12,182 nt of DNA from Candidatus Methylomirabilota bacterium (GCA_016199025.1 JACQHM010000058.1:1-12182); one strand, 5' to 3'. Positions 1-6,160 are shown, counted from the first letter of the stretch. Notes: generated by a model from the letters alone, not told the origin. A program made the numbers and translations.

Positions 1-25
1 AGGGGCGGGTTTTAAACCCGCCCCT
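1..25. repeat. Perfect GC-rich inverted repeat (hairpin)
   Basis: The arms AGGGGCGGGTTT and AAACCCGCCCCT are perfect complements around one T, so this is a 12-bp stem with almost no loop. The TAG stop codon of the adjacent moaE remnant (24-26, minus strand) overlaps the outer edge of the palindrome. It may act as a transcription-terminating hairpin for that remnant or be one copy of a dispersed GC-rich palindromic repeat. The window begins here, so the repeat could extend further left. Confidence 0.7.
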
Positions 26-67
26 ACGAGCCCATGATCCATTCCTCGCCCCCCTCCCACACCTCTT
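24..67 (-). pseudogene. Stranded 3' end of a second moaE copy
   Basis: On the minus strand this stretch encodes EVWEGGEEWIMGS followed by TAG, the same C-terminal residues as the intact moaE whose stop lies at 1810. The two DNA copies (25-67 and 1811-1853) run in the same orientation and match at 39 of 43 bases. All four differences fall on third codon positions, so both copies diverged as coding sequence before one was truncated. Upstream of base 67 the reading frame no longer resembles MoaE. Only the last 14 codons or so survive. The remnant could be an old gene end displaced by an insertion, the trace of recombination with a related moaE, or a chimeric assembly join. Confidence 0.75.
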
Positions 68-106
68 CAGCGTTTGTCCTGCCGTTGCGGGACGATGGCT
101 GACCGG

Positions 107-964
107 CTAGAGTCCGGTCAATTCCGCGCTGACCTGCCACAAGCGTTGGGCTGCCGTCGAGTCGTAGGATTCTTTGGAAGACGGGACCGCTTGGTTCTTC
201 ACGAAATACCTGCCCGTGAGGCCCTCCACCTCTGGCGAGGTCGCCAGATAGATGATCGTCTGCGCCCCTTGTTCCGGGCTGAGGGCCGCCACGTGCAGCA
301 CCCGCCAGAGCAGGGCCTGGACCCCTCGGTTATTTCTGCCGAAATTCGTCGCCACAAACCCAGGGTGCACGGCGTTCGCCGTGATGCCGCTCCCCTCTAG
401 GCGCCGCGCCAGTTCGTAGGTGAAGAGGAGGTTCGCGAGTTTCGACTGGGCATAGGCTCGCCAGCCGCTGTAGCGCTGCGCCCCTTGTAAGTCGGCAAAG
501 TTGATCTGCGCTCCCCGATGAGCCTCCGAGGAAACATTCACGATGCGGGCTGGCAGATTGGCTCTGAGGGTGTCGAGGAGCAGGTTGGTGAGCAGAAAGT
601 ACCCGAGATGGTTGAGGGCAAACGTCATTTCAAGGCCGTCGAGGCTCAGCAGGCGCCGGGTGAAGAGCGCCCCGGCGTTGTTCACCAGCACCTCCAGGCG
701 TGGAAAGCGGGTCTGAACCTCGCTGGCCAGTCGGCGCACCTGCGCTTGGACTGACAGATCAGCGACGAGCAATTCGACGGCCGGGTTGCCTGTCTCCTGT
801 TGGATGTGGCGCACCGTGGCGGCCCCACGATCAGCATTGCGGCCGACGACGATGACCCTTGCCCCTTGCTGGGCCAGGGCGCGGGCGGTGACGAGGCCGA
901 GGCCCGAGGTGGCACCGGTGACCATGGCGACCTTGCCGTGCATCAACTGCGGAGGGGTTGCCAT
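107..964 (-). CDS. Short-chain dehydrogenase/reductase (retinol dehydrogenase-like SDR)
   Basis: A 285-aa classical SDR, an NAD(P)H-dependent oxidoreductase expected to be soluble. Visible motifs are the dinucleotide-binding TGATSGLG (residues 16-23), GR at 41-42 after the second strand (Arg42 favours NADP(H)), NNAG at 95-98, the catalytic Ser in VNVSS (145-146), YAQSK with Tyr171 and Lys175, and HPG at 200-202. The spacing and the 285-aa length fit the retinol dehydrogenase/WW-domain-oxidoreductase-like group, but the substrate cannot be read from the sequence. The ATG at 964 is preceded by GAGAAAGG at suitable spacing. The gene stands alone and has its own promoter with a palindromic operator (1090-1120), which points to ligand-responsive control. 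It lies within the segment bounded by the two moaE ends. Confidence 0.9.
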   Translation of the reverse strand: MATPPQLMHGKVAMVTGATSGLGLVTARALAQQGARVIVVGRNADRGAATVRHIQQETGNPAVELLVADLSVQAQVRRLASEVQTRFPRLEVLVNNAGALFTRRLLSLDGLEMTFALNHLGYFLLTNLLLDTLRANLPARIVNVSSEAHRGAQINFADLQGAQRYSGWRAYAQSKLANLLFTYELARRLEGSGITANAVHPGFVATNFGRNNRGVQALLWRVLHVAALSPEQGAQTIIYLATSPEVEGLTGRYFVKNQAVPSSKESYDSTAAQRLWQVSAELTGL

Positions 965-1089
965 GTCGCGTACCCTTTCTCGCGGTTTCGTCTCTTGTCA
1001 GCGGGGCGCATCGTCTGGGGGCGTTTTTTAGATGCGGCCATCTGTCGTGCCTCTAGTGTGCGATGGCTGCCCCATCGTCTTTGTCGCAC

Positions 1090-1118
1090 ATTATAAAGAT
1101 TGCGTCATCCTGACGCAA
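1090..1118 (-). promoter_or_regulatory. Sigma-70-like promoter of the SDR gene
   Basis: Read on the minus strand there is TTGCGT (1118-1113), a 17-base spacer and a perfect TATAAT (1095-1090). Transcription would start near 1083 and run into the SDR gene, leaving a leader of about 120 bases. The -35 box is weak (3 of 6 matches), which is common for promoters whose activity is controlled by a bound regulator. Confidence 0.6.
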
Positions 1119-1120
1119 TC
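1098..1120. promoter_or_regulatory. Palindromic operator between -35 and -10 of the SDR promoter
   Basis: The half-sites GATTGCGTCA (1098-1107) and TGACGCAATC (1111-1120) are perfect inverted copies separated by TCC. The palindrome covers the -35 box and most of the spacer, the position where TetR- or MarR-type repressors block RNA polymerase. No regulator gene is present nearby, so the binding protein is unknown. A simple hairpin is a possible alternative, but the site lies upstream of the predicted transcript start, which favours DNA binding. Confidence 0.6.
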
Positions 1121-1788
1121 GGAGAATTCCCCGGGATAGAAAATCAAGGGGTTAGAAGGGGTGGGGGAGGGGAAGTGTCGTACTTTTCCAGGGAAGGCGA
1201 CAACCTGGATCACAAAGAGAAAGGCGCCCATCGGAGATAATGAACGCCTTCAAGAAACGAATCGCCTTGGTCTGACGCGGACGTGGCCATCTAACGCCGA
1301 TGCTCAGCCGTCGCTTTTCAGCGATCAGTCTGAAGCGACGGGTTAGGCATTAACCTGCTATGGGAAATAGGTGTTAACAACTGCACCGTAAACCAACTAT
1401 GAGATCTACTGCCCGCAATGCGTGCAGTCTATCTCGTTAAGCTCTCCCAACCGTTGAAGGTGAAATCGCAAGTAATATCCAGCACTTACAAGAACTTTGT
1501 TAAGCCTGTTCTCCTCGACATACACCGCGGATCTCGCAGTATATCCTCATATCAGCCCGCAGCCTAATCCGGCGAGACCAGCAACGGACATCCCCGTAAC
1601 TGCTGGTGAGCTTATTGGAGCTGCTATTTCCGGTCAAGCGTTTTCTGGAGGCCCCAAACCCTGAAGCCAGGGAATGGAGATCCGTGAAGGACAGTCCATC
1701 AACTTGGCGTCCTAAATCTTTCGCAAAATAGAGCAAAAGACGACCTCAACCAAGCCAGACAGCCAGAGCCGTCCTAGGGAGGACTGAT
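1121..1788. other. Gene-poor stretch with no convincing coding region
   Basis: No reading frame here has a recognisable domain, a credible ribosome binding site and normal composition. Two short frames exist (1161-1346 on plus, 61 aa; 1500-1736 on minus, 78 aa with a TTG start), but neither resembles a known family. The part from about 1350 to 1740 is visibly less GC-rich than the flanking genes. The stretch holds the attC-like hairpin at 1289-1348, a second weaker inverted repeat (1380-1386 with 1422-1428) and a small GTCCT/AGGAC hairpin at 1771-1784. It is best read as degraded or imported DNA. Confidence 0.6.
1289..1348. repeat. attC-like (59-base element) imperfect hairpin
   Basis: The 60-bp element starts with ATCTAAC, which fits the R'' consensus RYYYAAC, and ends with GTTAGGC, which fits R' GTTRRRY. 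Between them the strand can fold like an integron attC site. CTAAC (1291-1295) pairs with GTTAG (1342-1346), CCG with CGG, GCT with AGC and CAG with CTG (1305-1307 with 1330-1332). A1333 is then extrahelical, and an inner stem GTCGCT/AGCGAT closes a TTTC loop. A competing simpler hairpin (1308-1316 with 1333-1341, 9 bp) also exists. No integrase gene or second convincing attC lies in the window, so this could be a lone cassette remnant or coincidence. Confidence 0.4.
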
Positions 1789-1809
1789 GGCTGATGGCTG
1801 ATGGCTGAT
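1784..1809. repeat. Heptamer tandem repeat touching the moaE stop
   Basis: CTGATGG is repeated three times and followed by a partial CTGAT (3.7 copies of 7 bp). The repeat ends exactly at the moaE stop codon (1810-1812, minus strand). It marks the right edge of the segment that separates the two moaE ends. Confidence 0.85.
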
Positions 1810-2220
1810 TTAGGAGCCCATGATCCACTCCTCGCCCCCTTCCCACACCTCCTTCTTCCAGATGGGGACGATCTCTTTGACCCGTTCAATGCCGTAGGCA
1901 CAGGCCTCCAAGGCCTCCCTCCGATGGGGGGCAGAGACGGCCACGATGACACTCGCCTCCCCGATCTCCAGGCGCCCCATTCGGTGCACGATGGCCACCT
2001 CCTCGACGGGCCATCGGGCCTTGATCGCCTCGGCGATCTCCCGCATTTTGTCCTCGGCCATTTCTTGATAAGCCTCATATGCCAAATAGAGGACGTTCCG
2101 CCCCCGACTCGGTTCTCGCACAATCCCCACAAAGAAGGCCACCGCTCCACAGCTCGGGCGGGAGACGGCTTTGAGGAGGGGATCCAGGAAAAGGGGGGTC
2201 TCTGTCACCTCGATGAACAT
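1810..2220 (-). CDS. moaE: Molybdopterin synthase catalytic subunit MoaE
   Basis: The large subunit of molybdopterin synthase transfers the sulfur carried on the MoaD C-terminus to cyclic pyranopterin monophosphate, making molybdopterin in the cytoplasm. The 136-aa product carries GxVR (GIVREPSRG, Arg35), HRMGRLEIGE (from His79), SAPHR (His99-Arg100) and the active-site lysine region IWKKE (Lys122-Lys123), all MoaE hallmarks. I place the start at the ATG at 2220. A GGAGG (2229-2233) lies 8 bases upstream, while the alternative GTG at 2235 would lie inside that site. The gap to moaD is only 4 bases, so the two are co-translated in the 1:1 complex. The last codons are duplicated at 24-67. Confidence 0.93.
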   Translation of the reverse strand: MFIEVTETPLFLDPLLKAVSRPSCGAVAFFVGIVREPSRGRNVLYLAYEAYQEMAEDKMREIAEAIKARWPVEEVAIVHRMGRLEIGEASVIVAVSAPHRREALEACAYGIERVKEIVPIWKKEVWEGGEEWIMGS

Positions 2221-2224
2221 GTCT

Positions 2225-2470
2225 TTAGCCTCCACTCACAGGCGGGATGAGGGCAATCTCGTCCCCTTCAGAGAGGGCTTGCTCCCGTTTCGCGTACTCC
2301 CGATTGATGGAGAGGAGGAGGAAAGGGGCTAATTCGTTGAGTTTAGGGAACTCCCCGGCAAGCTTTTCAAAGAGATCGGCGGCCGTCGCTCCCTCTTCGA
2401 GATCCACCACGAGCTCCCTTCGCCCAACTGCATCCCTCGCCGCTGCGAACAATTTGATGGTAACCTTCAT
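2225..2470 (-). CDS. moaD: Molybdopterin synthase sulfur carrier subunit MoaD
   Basis: This is an 81-aa ubiquitin-fold protein ending in PPVSGG, the Gly-Gly tail that is adenylated and converted to a thiocarboxylate before sulfur is delivered to MoaE. The N-terminus (MKVTIKLFAAARD) and the run ALSEGDEIALIPPVSGG are typical of the family. The gene has an ATG start with GAGGG just upstream and leads the moaDE pair. No moaA, moaC, moeB or molybdoenzyme gene is in the window, so the rest of the pathway lies elsewhere. The two Gly codons (gga ggc) also supply the GGAGG ribosome binding site of moaE. Confidence 0.93.
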   Translation of the reverse strand: MKVTIKLFAAARDAVGRRELVVDLEEGATAADLFEKLAGEFPKLNELAPFLLLSINREYAKREQALSEGDEIALIPPVSGG

Positions 2471-2486
2471 ACGACCCTCAGCCCCT

Positions 2487-2503
2487 AGCCCCTGAGAGGG
2501 GCT
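2487..2503 (-). promoter_or_regulatory. Tight GC hairpin in the moaD leader
   Basis: AGCCCCT and AGGGGCT are perfect 7-bp arms around GAG, 17 bases upstream of the moaD start codon. A second copy of AGCCCCT (2480-2486) could pair instead with the same right arm, giving two mutually exclusive folds close to the ribosome binding site. This could modulate moaD translation. It does not match the architecture of the Moco riboswitch as I know it. Confidence 0.4.
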
Positions 2504-2575
2504 CTGGTATTGGGGTGAACGACTGTTAATTCTTATTGTAAAATCAATAGGTTGTCTTTACTAGGCTATGGTGAT

Positions 2576-2605
2576 ACTGTAACATGTCCTGAGAGACCCT
2601 GTCAA
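2576..2605 (-). promoter_or_regulatory. Sigma-70-like promoter for moaDE
   Basis: On the minus strand a perfect TTGACA (2605-2600) is followed, after 18 bases, by TACAGT (2581-2576), 4 of 6 matches to TATAAT. The predicted start near 2569 gives a leader of about 100 bases before moaD. The -35 box is inside an inverted repeat CCTGT-CAACA-ACAGG (2598-2612), a possible repressor site. Confidence 0.55.
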
Positions 2606-2651
2606 CAACAGGAAAAAGTCGGTGTTACACGGCATCCTTGAAAGTTTCCCC

Positions 2652-2680
2652 TTGACCTCCTCTCATCACTGTGTTACTAA
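2652..2680 (+). promoter_or_regulatory. Possible promoter of the 566-aa gene
   Basis: TTGACC (2652-2657) and TACTAA (2675-2680) are separated by 17 bases and lie about 50 bases upstream of the ATG at 2731. The -10 box is poor, so this is a tentative call. It would be divergent from the moaDE promoter. Confidence 0.3.
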
Positions 2681-2730
2681 AAGGTTAACCTACCCCCTTT
2701 GGAGGGGCGGCGAAGGAGCCCGGCAGACGG

Positions 2731-4431
2731 ATGCTCATCAAAATCCTGGCCAGCTCGAAAAAGGAGAAGGAACGGTTCCTTGAACAACTGACGAAACTTC
2801 TCCTCGACGAGCTTGGCTACTTCGACTTCCGCCCTCGCGTCCACGAGTCTGGAACCGACCTCGAGCTCAGGGCCAAACACAAAGTCACCCTTACCCCCCT
2901 CTACTGCCGCGTCAAGGCCACCCCGCGGGCGGTCGGTGTTGAACAGCTCAGGCGGATCTTCGCCCGCTATCAGATGGAGCGGATGAAGACCAAGAAGCTC
3001 ACCGGCCTGTTCCTTTCCTTCTCAGGATTCCACCAGACGGCCAAAGAGTGGTACAACCACCTGGGGGCGGAGGCAAGGGGCAGCTTCCACCTTCTCGGCG
3101 AAGACAAGGCCCATGCCTTGGCCAGGCGGTTGAAGCTGGTCGGATCCTTGGATGCCATCGACGCCGCTGTCCATGCCCGAATCCAAGCAGATCTCGGCCC
3201 CCGCTACCTCGCCATCCTTGACGGCCGCTTCTACTGGGTCCAGCTCGTCTACCGCAGGACCAAAGCGACCGGCTTCTTCGTCCTGGACGCCTTTGGTGAG
3301 CCTACGTCCGCTCACCTAGCGAAAGAGATCAAGAAGCTAGACAGTACCCTCTTAGGGAAGTGGCTCATCGACTTAGCGGCCCGGGAGAAGGTCCTTTTAA
3401 GCCTCACGGATACCAGTCAGAAGGATGTGGAAGTCCTGGCCAAGGAGACCAAGGAACCTCTCACAACGTTAAGAGATGTCATGCCGACCCTCTTCCAGGA
3501 GAGACTCCTGGTCGTTCAGGCGGGGGCCCCTCCCCGGTGGCGGCACGATAAATATTCCCTCCGCCAGGACTTCCAGGTCTTCCTCATCCTCGCCCGCCAA
3601 CTGTTAGAGGGGTCCCACCGCTTCAGGTTTCTCAACTCCCGGTTCGCCACTCAGGCCCTCTCTTCCGGGCTCATCCCTTACCTCGAACGGAGGTTCCACT
3701 TGAAACCTTCTGACCAAGAACGGACGGGGCTTCCACACCTCCTCGCCATCTCCCCTTCCGCATTGGCCTTCAGCCTCTTCGGCCCCAACGAGGCCTATCT
3801 CCAGACATGGCGGGAGCTGGAGACAAAACCCCTGCCCAACGCCGAGCGGGAGCGGTGGCGGGCGTTCTATCAGGCCCGCCTCTACGGGGAGTTCCTGCTC
3901 CGGTTCCTGACAGATGCTCAGCATCCCCACTTCGGCGAGCTCTTGACCAACAAGGGGATCAAAGTCTCCCTCCTCCGGGCCTCGGCCAAAGCGGCTAACC
4001 CCCATGTCCTCTTCTTCTCCCTCCACTCAGAGCCTTCTCCCATTGAGGCCTTGAAACATGGGCCGCACCTCCCCCCTCCTGATCCCGAGGTTGCCATGGA
4101 GCACGGCATGTCCCTCCTGCACATGCAGGAATATCCCTATGCTCTGGAGCTGATTGAGATGGCTCTGAAGGAGCTACGGGACCCAGCGAAACTGGCCGTC
4201 GCCTGGAACGGCAAAGGGGTTTGCCTTCTCTCCCAGAGGCGCTACGCCGAGGCTATCCACTGCTTCAACGAATCCCTCCGGTATGACAACAATGTCCCGT
4301 CGGCATGGCTCCACAAGGCGATCTGTCTGAAAGGGCTTGGGGACACCCAAGGGGCCCTCCGCTGCTGCCAGCGGGCGTTGGAGATTGATCCCACCTACAA
4401 AGAGGCCAAGGCGTTCCTTGAGACCTTCTGA
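2731..4431 (+). CDS. 566-aa protein: Mrr/PD-(D/E)XK-like N-terminus plus C-terminal TPRs
   Basis: I do not recognise a named family. Residues 14-110 resemble an Mrr-type restriction endonuclease core. There is an N-terminal helix, then ESGTDLEL (Glu39, Asp43), a strand YCRVKA (58-63) where Mrr proteins have QCK, and a strand plus SGF (98-100) followed by TAKEWY, like the TTSGFS-A end of that domain. The Glu/Gln-x-Lys pair is not canonical (Tyr-Cys-Arg-Val-Lys), so nuclease activity is doubtful. Residues about 215-265 could be a winged helix (LTDTSQKDVEVLAKETKEPL). The middle to 440 is unassigned. Residues 452-563 hold about three TPRs (for example AWNGKGVCLLSQRRYAEAIHC and AWLHKAICLKGLGDTQGALR). 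An AAGGAG lies 12 bases before the ATG, a rather long spacing. There is no signal peptide or membrane segment, so it is probably a cytoplasmic DNA- or protein-binding factor. Confidence 0.8.
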   Translation: MLIKILASSKKEKERFLEQLTKLLLDELGYFDFRPRVHESGTDLELRAKHKVTLTPLYCRVKATPRAVGVEQLRRIFARYQMERMKTKKLTGLFLSFSGFHQTAKEWYNHLGAEARGSFHLLGEDKAHALARRLKLVGSLDAIDAAVHARIQADLGPRYLAILDGRFYWVQLVYRRTKATGFFVLDAFGEPTSAHLAKEIKKLDSTLLGKWLIDLAAREKVLLSLTDTSQKDVEVLAKETKEPLTTLRDVMPTLFQERLLVVQAGAPPRWRHDKYSLRQDFQVFLILARQLLEGSHRFRFLNSRFATQALSSGLIPYLERRFHLKPSDQERTGLPHLLAISPSALAFSLFGPNEAYLQTWRELETKPLPNAERERWRAFYQARLYGEFLLRFLTDAQHPHFGELLTNKGIKVSLLRASAKAANPHVLFFSLHSEPSPIEALKHGPHLPPPDPEVAMEHGMSLLHMQEYPYALELIEMALKELRDPAKLAVAWNGKGVCLLSQRRYAEAIHCFNESLRYDNNVPSAWLHKAICLKGLGDTQGALRCCQRALEIDPTYKEAKAFLETF

Positions 4432-4436
4432 AGGGT

Positions 4437-4457
4437 AAGCGCTAAGCTGTAAGCTGC
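4437..4457. repeat. Three heptamer repeats just after a stop codon
   Basis: AAGCGCT, AAGCTGT and AAGCTGC follow one another directly, starting 5 bases after the stop of the 566-aa gene. This is a second 7-bp periodic repeat at a gene 3' end, with a unit different from the one at 1784-1809. Confidence 0.55.
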
Positions 4458-4524
4458 AACCTCCAATCGTAAAGGCTCTTCTGTCCGTCGCTCGCCCTTT
4501 GAAGTTGACCCATGAGGAGAAGAG

Positions 4525-4821
4525 ATGATCACCTTCGAATACCGCTACGACATCATCCCGGAGAGACGGGAGGAGTTCCTCAAGTGGGCTAGGGAACAGG
4601 CTATGCCGATCTGGGTGAAGATGCCCGAGGTGAAGGGTTTCCGGGTCTATGACGAAATCCTGCTCGGTTCCCCCCATAGAATCGTCCAGATCGATGTGGA
4701 GGACCTAGGTACCCTCGGCCGGCTCCTCGCCAACCCAGAGGTCCGGCAGATCGTCGAGAGGCTCAGGGCCTTCACGACGAACCTGAGCGAATCCTTCTTA
4801 ACTCTGGTCTTCTCTAAGTGA
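4525..4821 (+). CDS. Small probable dimeric alpha/beta-barrel protein
   Basis: A 98-aa protein with the alternating pattern of a ferredoxin-like (ABM/Dabb/NIPSNAP-type) fold. It has a strand FEYRYDIIPE, helix EEFLKWAREQAMPIWVKM, strand GFRVYDEILLG, strand HRIVQIDVED, helix TLGRLLANPEVRQIVERLRAF, and a final strand ESFLTLVFSK. Such proteins dimerise and serve as small monooxygenases, dehydratases or binding proteins. No catalytic residues can be singled out here. The ATG is preceded by GAGGAG at good spacing. The gene may be co-transcribed with the 566-aa gene 93 bases upstream and converges on the MFS gene with a 10-base gap. Confidence 0.75.
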   Translation: MITFEYRYDIIPERREEFLKWAREQAMPIWVKMPEVKGFRVYDEILLGSPHRIVQIDVEDLGTLGRLLANPEVRQIVERLRAFTTNLSESFLTLVFSK

Positions 4822-4831
4822 AGGGGGAAGA

Positions 4832-5973
4832 TTAGGCCTCGCCCCAGAGGGAGAAGGCCGCGAAGCCGAGGAGGATGATCCCTCCCGCGAGAAGGAAGAT
4901 CGGGGGAAATCCAAGGAAGTGGGCGATCACGCCGAAGGTAAAACTTCCAACGGCGCTACCGAGAAGAATGGCTGCACTGAAGGCCCCTAGCACCTTTCCC
5001 CTTCCCTTCTCCCCTGTCAGATCCACGACCAGCGCGCTTAACGCCGGATACAGAAGCCCATGGGCCCCTCCGATCAAAAGGCCGATGGCCCGTAAGGCGA
5101 ACCAAGGCCGGGGGTAGGAGAGCCAGAGGTTTCCCAATGCCTGCATGATGAGAGCGGGTAGGATCACCCGCCTTCGCCCGAAGCGGTCCGAGAGCCTCCC
5201 CCCGAAGAATCTGACCCCAATCGCTGCCAGGGTATAGAAGATGTAGAAGGGACCGATCCGGCCTAGGTCAAGGGCCTTGGCATAAGGGGGAAGGAAGACG
5301 AACACCGTCCCCAATCCTAAGCCAAAGCTAAAAGAGACCATGAGAGGAACCAGGAGGCGCCTGCGACTCAAGAACCGATCCGAGGCAGGCTCAGGAGCAA
5401 GAGCCGAAGCCTTCTCTGGGTCCCTAAGGGACAGAGACACCCCTAACGTGACAGCGGCTAGGGCGGCAGTGACGAGGAAAAACGGCCGGTAACCGAAGGC
5501 CTCGATGATCAGCTCCCCCGTCGCCGGGGCGGCAGCGATAGTGACCAGCCCTGAGATCCCAAAAATGCCCATCGCCTCCCCCCTTCGCCCCGGCGGGGCG
5601 AGTTCGGCGATGAACGTGAAGTTGGCGATGAAGAAGGCCGAATAGCCGAAGCCCTGGAGGAATCGGAGGAAGAGGAAGTGGGCACCAAGATGTTTGAGAA
5701 ACCAAAGCCCGATGAGGCAACAAGGGCCGAGGCGGCTCCTATGACCATGAACCACCGACGCCCGAGCCGGTCGATGACGACCCCCGCCAAGGGCTGCATG
5801 AAGATGGCAGCCAGTTGATACATCCCCATGATCCCGCCGATCTGGGCTTCAGTTCCCCCCAGGTCCTTGATGTAGAGGGGAAGGAGATTAAAGGCGTTGA
5901 TATTGGAAAAGAAGAGAAAATTGGCGAAGGAGGCGACTAAGAAATCCCTTGTGTAAAGCGTAGGCTTGTTCAT
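4832..5973 (-). pseudogene. Major facilitator superfamily transporter, frameshifted
   Basis: Two overlapping frames together make one MFS permease with 12 expected membrane helices. The N-terminal part begins at the ATG at 5973 (MNKPTLYTRDFLVASFANFL) and contains the loop 2-3 motif GVVIDRLGRRWFM. The C-terminal part resumes with FLRFLQGFGYSAFF, then GRRGEAMGIFG, and later GGRLSDRFGRRRVI. The join lies near 5690-5712, around ALVASSGFGF. The span is 1142 bases, one short of a multiple of three, which fits a single-base deletion and an intact product of about 380 aa. No slippery heptamer is evident. This is either a recent pseudogene or a sequencing/assembly error. The substrate is unknown, and the drug/sugar-type MFS architecture allows efflux. 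Confidence 0.8.
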
Positions 5974-5983
5974 GGATTTTGGA

Positions 5984-6058
5984 CTTGCCTTCTCATGCGC
6001 CGGAGGTATACTTAAAAGGCAAGCCTCCACTGGAAGCTTCCGGCTGAACGCTTGCCTT
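5984..6058. promoter_or_regulatory. 43-bp dyad plus extra half-site between the MFS and RAM genes
   Basis: AAGGCAAGC (6016-6024) and GCTTGCCTT (6050-6058) are perfect 9-bp inverted copies. Their centre coincides with a second palindrome, GGAAGCTTCC (6032-6041). A third copy of CTTGCCTT sits at 5984-5991, close to the MFS start. The nested symmetry in a divergent intergenic region suggests an operator for one or both genes, although a stem-loop cannot be excluded. I found no convincing -35/-10 pair here on either strand. Confidence 0.45.
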
Positions 6059-6149
6059 ACAGACGGGAGAAGCGCCAGCGGCTGGAAAAGCCTCTCGAGT
6101 GGGAACGGGAAGGGGGAGCGGAAGGAACATGAGACAGGAAATCCCCCGT

Positions 6150-6160
6150 AAGGAGGTGAT
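6150..6160 (+). promoter_or_regulatory. Full-length Shine-Dalgarno site
   Basis: AAGGAGGTGAT is an 11-base perfect complement to the 16S rRNA 3' tail. It places the start of the RAM gene at GTG 6163 (6 bases from AGGAGG) or ATG 6166 (9 bases) and predicts strong translation. Confidence 0.8.

Noticed and set aside
1161..1346. 61-aa plus-strand frame whose stop lies in the attC-like site
   Set aside because: Cassette genes often end near attC, but this frame has no family resemblance and no persuasive codon pattern, so I did not call it a gene.
1500..1736. 78-aa minus-strand frame
   Set aside because: It needs a TTG start without a good ribosome binding site, and the product resembles nothing I know.
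2487..2503. Moco riboswitch upstream of moaD
   Set aside because: Only a short hairpin is visible; the multi-stem architecture expected for a molybdenum-cofactor riboswitch is not.
5690..5755. Programmed -1 frameshift in the MFS gene
   Set aside because: No X-XXY-YYZ slippery heptamer is present at the join, and MFS permeases are not known to use such recoding. A mutation or sequence error is simpler.
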